Made by a program: the position numbers and the translations under genes. A stretch of DNA of 64,000 bases from Deltaproteobacteria bacterium GWA2_38_16 (lineage in GTDB: Bacteria > Bdellovibrionota > JACOXK01 > 2-02-FULL-40-11). Where the stretch lies: contig MGPE01000015.1 in assembly GCA_001797335.1 (NCBI GenBank), positions 1-64,000 on the forward strand, written 5' to 3'. Below the pieces are notes generated by a model that had not been told where the DNA came from, did not search any database, and was given only the letters and a program-made list of their open reading frames with translations. Numbering within the stretch: the stretch's first letter is position 1; each line of letters opens with the position of its first letter. This document shows, in pieces, positions 57,859-64,000 of the stretch.

Positions 57859-58556
57859 TTTATAAACGTCACATCAATCACAGAGCCCACCGGAGAAACT
57901 TGGGCTGTAAAAGAGGGAGCGCCCTCTTTATTTTTAATTGTATTTAAAAAAGTGAAAATTTGATCCAGAGTAGACGTTGCTTCTATCCATAGTCGCATTT
58001 CTCCTTCTTTTTGGTAACCCTCTACAATTCTTTTTAAACCATGAAGTTCCTTTTCTAAAGCTTCTTTTAAAAATTGATAGTCTTTAAAACGATACAGCCC
58101 CACAAGCCTTAATTCTTTTCGACTGTAATCCATGAAAAGAATTTTATGATCAATGAGAGCTTTTTGAAGGGCTTTCAAATGAATGGTCACATCCAAAGGC
58201 AATTGATATTCATCTTCCACCACCATGGATTTTAAAGGCTGAAAACTCAAAATAAACACACGGGCCTTTTGATAAATTTTACGTTCTACCAAATCTTTAA
58301 CTTCCTCCAAGCGATCCTGGGGGACTAAATGCTCAGTCGAAATCCGAATTAATTCTTGAAGTGCACTCTCAAGGGCTTGCCTTCTGGCTTCAGCCACATT
58401 TCCATCCTGAATTTTTACAGAAGCAATATAAGAAACTTTTACAGTTGCATCTTCTCGGCCAATCGCCTGAGAAATTGTCGTGGAAATCGTATCCACTTCG
58501 GCAGAAGTAGCCACAGAAAACAACATCATGCCCATCATAAAATATTTCTTATTCAA
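57855..58556 (-). CDS. Exported protein of unknown function (FlgT-N-like segment)
   Basis: Start taken at the TTG at 58556: AAGGTGG lies 6 bp upstream and it gives a clean signal peptide (MNKKYFMMGMMLFSVATSA, cleavage ATSA-EV). An ATG at 58589 would lie inside dnaE. The TTG overlaps the dnaE stop by 8 bp. The mature 215 aa have AEARRQALESALQELIRISTEHL, similar to the N-terminal segment of FlgT-type exported proteins, then an alpha/beta region. Function unknown. Translationally coupled to dnaE and pgsA. Confidence 0.75.
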   Translation of the reverse strand: MNKKYFMMGMMLFSVATSAEVDTISTTISQAIGREDATVKVSYIASVKIQDGNVAEARRQALESALQELIRISTEHLVPQDRLEEVKDLVERKIYQKARVFILSFQPLKSMVVEDEYQLPLDVTIHLKALQKALIDHKILFMDYSRKELRLVGLYRFKDYQFLKEALEKELHGLKRIVEGYQKEGEMRLWIEATSTLDQIFTFLNTIKNKEGAPSFTAQVSPVGSVIDVTFIK

Positions 58557-61500
58557 AACGAACCACCTTTTTACCAAAAATTTTTTCAATATCCTTCACC
58601 AATAAATCACAAGGAATAACGCGCGTTTGATCTGATAGTTGAACAATCGTATGGATCTCTTCTTCTTTGTCAACCAGGAACATATGTAAAAAAACAGGGC
58701 AATTCCCTTGATGTTGTCCCAGCACAAATTTTAAATTCTGTAATTGATCCACCTGTAGTTCCGTTGTTTTAAAAGAAAGATGCACGCTATGCGTTCGCTT
58801 TTTTTGAACTTCGGCCAGACTTTCAATCTGTGTTGCAATTACTTTTGCCGTTTCCCCTGTAGATTCTGCTGTTCCCGTCACAATACAAGGCTCATCTGAT
58901 TTTAAGAGATCTTGTACTTTAAGGTAAAGATCCGAAAATACGATGACATCTACACTGCCCTTTAAATCTTCCAATGCCACAAAGGCCATTTTATCCCCTT
59001 TTTTAGTCACTGTTTCACGAAGTCCACTGACAATCCCTCCCAGTCTTACTTCACTTTTAGGAATAGCACGTATCAAACTTTCTGTGTCATGGGTAGCCAA
59101 ACGCCGAATATGCTCTTCACAATCATATAAAGGATGCCCCGTAATATAAAGCCCTGTGGATTCTTTTTCAAAACGTAATTTTCGTTTATGGGGCCACTCG
59201 GGCACATCTGGCAGTGAAACTACTTTCAGAAGTTGTGTCTGTGAGAAACCATCATTCTGAAACATACTGTATTGTCCCATCTCTCGATCCGATTGTGCTA
59301 CTTGCGCCGCCTCAATACACTGGCCTAATCCTTCCATGAGTTGCGCCCTATTTGGATGAACAGAATCAAATGCCCCTGCTTTAATTAAACTTTCTAAAAC
59401 CTTATGGTTCACCTTCCGTTGGTCCACATTTTCACAAAAATGAGAAAGACTTTTAAATGGCCCCACGCGCTTTCGGCTTTCAATAATGGCATCAATAGCA
59501 ATAGATCCCACATTTTTAATGGCTCCCAATCCAAAACGAATATGCCCCTCTGGCGTTGCCTTAAATTCAAAATAACTTTCATGAACATCAGGAGGTAAAA
59601 TACAAATATCATGATATTTCACATCTTGAATATAACGACTAATTTTATCTGCATCTTCCATTTCCATGGTGAGCATTTCAGCCATAAAATATACCGGGTA
59701 ATACGTTTTTAAATAAGCCGTTTGATAGGCAACTGTTGCATATCCTGTTGAATGTGATTTATTAAATCCATATTCAGCAAATTTAGCCATGAGATCAAAA
59801 ATTTGTTCGGCCTTATGAACATCCATAGCATTCTTCTTAGCCCCACTTAAAAACCGTTCTTTTTGCTTGGCCATTTCTTTAACGTTTTTCTTCCCCATCG
59901 CTTTTCTTAAAATATCAGCTTCACCTAATGAATAATTAGCCAAAACATTGGCAATTTTCATGACCTGCTCTTGATAGAGAATTACTCCATAAGTGTCTTG
60001 TAAAATTTCCTTTAATTCCGGAAGCAAATAATGCACCTCTACACGATTATGTCGACGATCGATAAAATCATCGAGCATATTCATGGGGCCAGGCCTAAAC
60101 AAGGCATTGGCCGCAATAATATCTTCAAAACGGCTGGGTTTAAGTCTCAAAAGCACATCTCTCATTCCAGAAGATTCAAATTGAAATATTCCCACCGTGT
60201 CACTTTGAGAAAAAAGATCGTATACTTTTTTATCGTTTAGTGAAATACGGTCCAAATCAAACTCAGGTTCTTTTTCTCTTATTTTTTTTACTACGTGATC
60301 AATGAGCGTTAGGGTTTTAAGTCCTAAAAAATCAAACTTAATAAGGCCGATTTTTTCCACATTTTTCATGTCAAAAGAGGTGACAACCTCACCGTCTTTC
60401 CCACGAAATAACGGCATGTATTCCACCAGTGGCTTATTCGAAATCACAATGCCTGCTGCATGAATAGAGGCATGGCGATAGAGCCCTTCTAAGGCCAAGG
60501 CTGTATTTAGCAGTTGTTTTACTTTTTCATCTGTTTCGTAAAGATCTTTAAGGCGAGGCTCTTGTTCCATTGCATCGTGAAGCGTAATATTTAAAACATT
60601 GGGAACAAGTTTTGCAATTCTATCTACTTCACTATAGGGAAAGCCATACACGCGCCCCACATCTCGAATAGCTGCTTTGGCCTGCATTTTTCCAAATGTA
60701 ATAATTTGAGCCACATTTTCTTTTCCATATTTTTCATTTACATAGTGGATCACTTGATCCCTGCGATCCATACAAAAATCAATATCCATATCCGGCATAC
60801 TGATCCGCTCTGGATTTAAGAATCGCTCAAAAATAAGATGATAGGGAATGGGATCAATGGTTGTGATCTTAAGACAAAATGCCACCAAAGAGCCTACGGC
60901 AGATCCCCGACCTGGACCCACTGGAATTCCATTTTTTCTGGCGTAATTGACAAAATCAGCCACAATTAAAAAATATCCCGCAAAACCTGTTTTTAAAATA
61001 ATTGCCAACTCATGATGAAGCCTCTCATCATAGACTTTTCTATCGGTAGAGGAAGGCAAAGTACTTAAGTGTGCTTCCAATCCTTCCCGAGCACATTTTT
61101 CTAAATAGCAATCCAGATCAGGCTCATTGGGAAGTTCGAAACGAGGCAAATAAATCTTATTGGTCTCAAAATCAAGTTTACAGCGATCGGCAATTTCAAG
61201 TGTCGTGTCTACAGCCTTTGGATAATATGAAAAAACGCTTGATAATTCTTCTGGGGATTTAAAATAAAACTCGTGAGAGCCAAACTTCATTCGATTACTG
61301 TCTTGTAAAGTTTTTCCGGTTTGAACACACAAGAGCACTTCTTGAGCCACGGCATCTTCAGGATAGAGATAATGACAGTCATTGGTTCCCACAATAGGAA
61401 TTTGAAACCTGGCTCCATATCGAAGGAGTGCCTCATTTACTTTTGCTTGTTCTGGAATTTTATTTTCCTGAATTTCTAAATAAAAACGATCTCGAAACAC

Positions 61501-62013
61501 TTCTTGATACCACAAGATAAGATCTGTAGCTTTTTGCTCCTGCCCAAAAAGGATGGCTTGAGAAATTTCGCTACTTAAACACCCGGAAAGAACAATAAGC
61601 CCTTCATGATATTGAGACAAAATTTCTTTGTCGATTCGAGGTTTATAATAAAACCCTTCAAAGTGAGCGAGTGTAATGAGTTTACATAAATTCTTATACC
61701 CTGTCCTATCCATACAAATAACAGTCAAATGATGAAAAGGATCTTCAAGATTACCCGTTCCCTTAGGCAGCTGCTTTGAAAACCGAGATCCCGGTGCCAT
61801 ATACACTTCACATCCAATAATGGGTTTAATATTGAAATTTTTTGACTCAAAATAAAACTCCATAGCACCAAACAAATTTCCGTGGTCGGTAATCCCAACG
61901 GCAGGCATTCCAAAATCCTTTGCTCGGGAAAGCAATTTTGGAATTTTAATGGCCCCATCTAATAAACTATATTGAGTATGAAGATGCAGGTGAACAAAAG
62001 ATGACGTCGTCAT
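58549..62013 (-). CDS. dnaE: DNA polymerase III alpha subunit
   Basis: 1154 aa. PHP domain from the N-terminus (LHLHTQYSLLDGAIKI, GITDHGNLFG), then the C-family polymerase core with GPGRGSAVGSLVAFCL and the catalytic Asp pair in PDMDIDFCMDRRDQ (about 405), plus a third in KFDFLGLKTL. Helix-hairpin and OB-fold regions follow (VRLGGIVSGLRETVTKKGDK). It lacks a fused 3'-5' exonuclease beyond the PHP domain. The bacterial replicase; length matches E. coli DnaE. Its stop overlaps the next gene's start, so replication, export and lipid genes share an operon. Confidence 0.98.
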   Translation of the reverse strand: MTTSSFVHLHLHTQYSLLDGAIKIPKLLSRAKDFGMPAVGITDHGNLFGAMEFYFESKNFNIKPIIGCEVYMAPGSRFSKQLPKGTGNLEDPFHHLTVICMDRTGYKNLCKLITLAHFEGFYYKPRIDKEILSQYHEGLIVLSGCLSSEISQAILFGQEQKATDLILWYQEVFRDRFYLEIQENKIPEQAKVNEALLRYGARFQIPIVGTNDCHYLYPEDAVAQEVLLCVQTGKTLQDSNRMKFGSHEFYFKSPEELSSVFSYYPKAVDTTLEIADRCKLDFETNKIYLPRFELPNEPDLDCYLEKCAREGLEAHLSTLPSSTDRKVYDERLHHELAIILKTGFAGYFLIVADFVNYARKNGIPVGPGRGSAVGSLVAFCLKITTIDPIPYHLIFERFLNPERISMPDMDIDFCMDRRDQVIHYVNEKYGKENVAQIITFGKMQAKAAIRDVGRVYGFPYSEVDRIAKLVPNVLNITLHDAMEQEPRLKDLYETDEKVKQLLNTALALEGLYRHASIHAAGIVISNKPLVEYMPLFRGKDGEVVTSFDMKNVEKIGLIKFDFLGLKTLTLIDHVVKKIREKEPEFDLDRISLNDKKVYDLFSQSDTVGIFQFESSGMRDVLLRLKPSRFEDIIAANALFRPGPMNMLDDFIDRRHNRVEVHYLLPELKEILQDTYGVILYQEQVMKIANVLANYSLGEADILRKAMGKKNVKEMAKQKERFLSGAKKNAMDVHKAEQIFDLMAKFAEYGFNKSHSTGYATVAYQTAYLKTYYPVYFMAEMLTMEMEDADKISRYIQDVKYHDICILPPDVHESYFEFKATPEGHIRFGLGAIKNVGSIAIDAIIESRKRVGPFKSLSHFCENVDQRKVNHKVLESLIKAGAFDSVHPNRAQLMEGLGQCIEAAQVAQSDREMGQYSMFQNDGFSQTQLLKVVSLPDVPEWPHKRKLRFEKESTGLYITGHPLYDCEEHIRRLATHDTESLIRAIPKSEVRLGGIVSGLRETVTKKGDKMAFVALEDLKGSVDVIVFSDLYLKVQDLLKSDEPCIVTGTAESTGETAKVIATQIESLAEVQKKRTHSVHLSFKTTELQVDQLQNLKFVLGQHQGNCPVFLHMFLVDKEEEIHTIVQLSDQTRVIPCDLLVKDIEKIFGKKVVRFE

Positions 62014-62025
62014 GATTCCTTATTA

Positions 62026-64000
62026 TTATAATTTAGCAAAATAATTCATCGCAGAGCCAGCCTTAAACCACCCAATTTGCTCTGCTGTTAGAGAATGCGC
62101 TAATTGAATTCGTTCTCTTTTTTTATCGTCAGAATGATAGATTTCGCAGTCTACTTGAGACCCCGGTTTTAAATTTTTCAAATTAAAAAGAGAAATAAAA
62201 TCCCGACTTCTTATTTTTTCATAATCTTCTTTATGCACAAACGTTAAGGGTAAAATTCCTTGTTTTTTAAGATTGGTTTCATGAATGCGCGCAAAACTTT
62301 TTACAATAACCGTTTTACACCCCAAGTACCGAGGGGACATGGCTGCATGTTCCCGACTAGAACCTTCCCCATAATTTTCATCTCCAATCACAACCCATCC
62401 CAATTTATGAGAACGATATTCACGGGCAATGCCACTTAAGGGCTGATTTTTTTCTGTGTTATTAATGTTAATACCCGTCCCTGGATCTGTCGTAAATTCA
62501 TTTTGTGCTCCGATAAACATATTGTCTGAGATTTTGTCCAGATGCCCTCGATATTTTAGCCACGGACCTGCGGGAGAAATATGATCTGTCGTACATTTGC
62601 CCTTCGCTTTTAAGAGTACCGGAAGTTCTGTAAAATCTGCTCCATCCCATTCTTCAAAGGGTTTTAAAAGTTGAAGACGTTCACTTTTAGGGCTTACCAC
62701 AATTTCAATAGGCTCGTCTTTATCTGGAGGAGCAAAATAATTCACCGCTTTATCGGAAAAACCTTTTTCCGGGACTTCTTCAGAAATAGCCGGAGGGTTA
62801 AATTCTTGTAACGGATTAAAAGCCAAGCTTCCTCCAAAACTCATCGCCATCACAATCTCTGGGCTCGCAATAAAAGCCAAGGTTTCAGGATTTCCATCAT
62901 TCCGTCTAGGGAAATTTCGATTAAAGGAGGTTAAGATAGAATTACTTTTTCCCTTTTGCATATCGTCTCTTTTCCATTGCCCAATACACGGCCCACACGC
63001 ATTAGCAAGTACAACCCCTCCCACGGATTCTAAAATATCCACAAAACCATCTCGCTTAATAGTCTCATAAATCATTTCACTGCCCGGGCTAATCAACAGC
63101 TGTGTCTTCACTTTTAGCTTTTTCTTCAAAGCCTGCTTTGCAATATCAACAACTCTGGATAAGTCTTCATAAGAAGAATTCGTACAGCTCCCAATAAGAC
63201 AAGCAGAGAGTTTTTGGGGATAATTATTTTTTTGAGCATCTTGGGCCAACTTTGAAATACTTCTAGCCACATCCGGTGAATGAGGCCCCACTACATGGGG
63301 CTCTAGCTCTGAGAGATTAATTTCAATAATTTTAGAAAAATATTTTTGGGGTTCTTTTTCAACTTCAGCATCTATAACTAAAAGTTCTTCTTTATATTTA
63401 TTTGATAATTTTGCGATATCACTTCTATTTGTTGATTTTAAATAAAGCTCCGTGTGGCTATCGTAGGGGAATATCGAAGTTGTGGCCCCTAGCTCTGCTC
63501 CCATATTGGTAATGGTTGCTTTTCCAGTTGCAGAAATGGAAGTGGTCCCAGGACCAAAATATTCAATAATGCAATTGGTGCCACCTTTCGTTGTAAGAAA
63601 CTCACACACTTTTAAAATAATGTCTTTAGGCGCTGTCCAGCCACTGAGTTTTCCTGTCAGGTGAACTCCAATAAGTCTAGGATTTGCCACTTCAAAATGA
63701 GATCCCGCCATCACTTCTGCCGCATCTGCTCCCCCCACACCAATGGCAATCATTGAAAGTCCGCCCGCATTAGGCGTATGCGAATCAGTCCCAATCACGA
63801 ATCCACCGGGATACGCATATTGCTCTAAAAACACTTGATGAATAATTCCAGATCCAGGTCCCCAAAATCCCATCCCATATTTTGCGGCTGCAGATTTTAA
63901 AAAATCATATACTTCTTTATTCATTTCAATGGCGGCTTGAATATCTTTTCTTGCCCCTTGATAGGCCTGAATTAAATGATCACAGTGTATAGTAGATTTT
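62026..64000 (-). CDS. Aconitate hydratase (mitochondrial-type), start outside window
   Basis: The frame is open to the right edge; the residues before MNKEVYDFLK (TIHCDHLIQAYQGARKDI) are aconitase-like, so about 120 residues lie outside. The [4Fe-4S] Cys are in GSCTNSSYEDL and NACGPCIGQW. GTDSHTPNAGGL, GEGSSREHAAMSPRYLG and FARIHETNLKKQGILPLTF are substrate and swivel-domain motifs. It interconverts citrate and isocitrate in the TCA cycle. It ends 12 bp upstream of dnaE on the same strand and may be co-transcribed. Confidence 0.97.
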   Translation of the reverse strand, partial: KSTIHCDHLIQAYQGARKDIQAAIEMNKEVYDFLKSAAAKYGMGFWGPGSGIIHQVFLEQYAYPGGFVIGTDSHTPNAGGLSMIAIGVGGADAAEVMAGSHFEVANPRLIGVHLTGKLSGWTAPKDIILKVCEFLTTKGGTNCIIEYFGPGTTSISATGKATITNMGAELGATTSIFPYDSHTELYLKSTNRSDIAKLSNKYKEELLVIDAEVEKEPQKYFSKIIEINLSELEPHVVGPHSPDVARSISKLAQDAQKNNYPQKLSACLIGSCTNSSYEDLSRVVDIAKQALKKKLKVKTQLLISPGSEMIYETIKRDGFVDILESVGGVVLANACGPCIGQWKRDDMQKGKSNSILTSFNRNFPRRNDGNPETLAFIASPEIVMAMSFGGSLAFNPLQEFNPPAISEEVPEKGFSDKAVNYFAPPDKDEPIEIVVSPKSERLQLLKPFEEWDGADFTELPVLLKAKGKCTTDHISPAGPWLKYRGHLDKISDNMFIGAQNEFTTDPGTGININNTEKNQPLSGIAREYRSHKLGWVVIGDENYGEGSSREHAAMSPRYLGCKTVIVKSFARIHETNLKKQGILPLTFVHKEDYEKIRSRDFISLFNLKNLKPGSQVDCEIYHSDDKKRERIQLAHSLTAEQIGWFKAGSAMNYFAKL

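Noticed and set aside
1-64000. CRISPR arrays, rRNA genes, prophage or insertion-sequence transposases
   Set aside because: No regularly spaced repeats, no rRNA-like stretch and no transposase or integrase was recognised.

Overview
The window is a gene-dense, A+T-rich stretch of a Gram-negative chromosome. It has Lnt, a wall-degrading lytic transglycosylase, many lipobox signal peptides, outer-membrane beta-barrel candidates and an ExbB/ExbD pair. GG-N10-GC sigma-54 promoters and this gene set fit the former Deltaproteobacteria or a Bdellovibrionota-like or uncultivated relative; that placement is inference. Both edges cut genes: an M6 peptidase on the left and an aconitase on the right.

Layout. 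0-8 kb: two M6/AAA-ATPase neighbours, a HEPN/nucleotidyltransferase pair and lipoproteins of unknown role. 8-15 kb: CoA transferase, a sigma-54-driven lipoprotein, Lon, ExbB/ExbD, an FtsB-like protein and a methyltransferase. 15-25 kb: CcdA-like protein with an M16 peptidase pair, then an HtrA-aroK-small basic protein-exported protein operon, then a large M6 protease. 25-36 kb: thiolase, an inserted HTH cassette, aminotransferase, lytic transglycosylase, subtilase, two phosphatase-superfamily enzymes and Lnt. 36-45 kb: lipoproteins, a double-length ThyX-like protein, YchF, MurJ and QueF. 45-56 kb: an operon of exported proteins (HEAT, trypsin-like, Ig-like), two tRNAs, HEPN/MNT modules and a small GIY-YIG element. 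56-64 kb: metallopeptidase, PgsA, an exported protein, DnaE and aconitase.

Themes. Exported hydrolases are abundant (M6 x2, M16 x2, S8, HtrA, trypsin-like, an HExxH lipoprotein, lytic transglycosylase, PhoA, NPP-like). Five near-perfect sigma-54 promoters each precede an exported protein. Several sigma-70-like promoters place the transcription start almost on the start codon, suggesting leaderless mRNAs. Convergent genes almost always abut or overlap, leaving no room for terminators.

The most unusual signal is a set of short intergenic palindromes (REP-like). In two genes (45464-47278 and 56321-57325, both minus strand) such a palindrome is read in frame and forms much of the signal peptide. 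A GIY-YIG endonuclease gene lies between imperfect inverted repeats built of the same kind of hairpins, and an HTH gene lies between two 41-bp copies of the thiolase 3' end. These suggest active colonisation of coding and regulatory space by very small elements.
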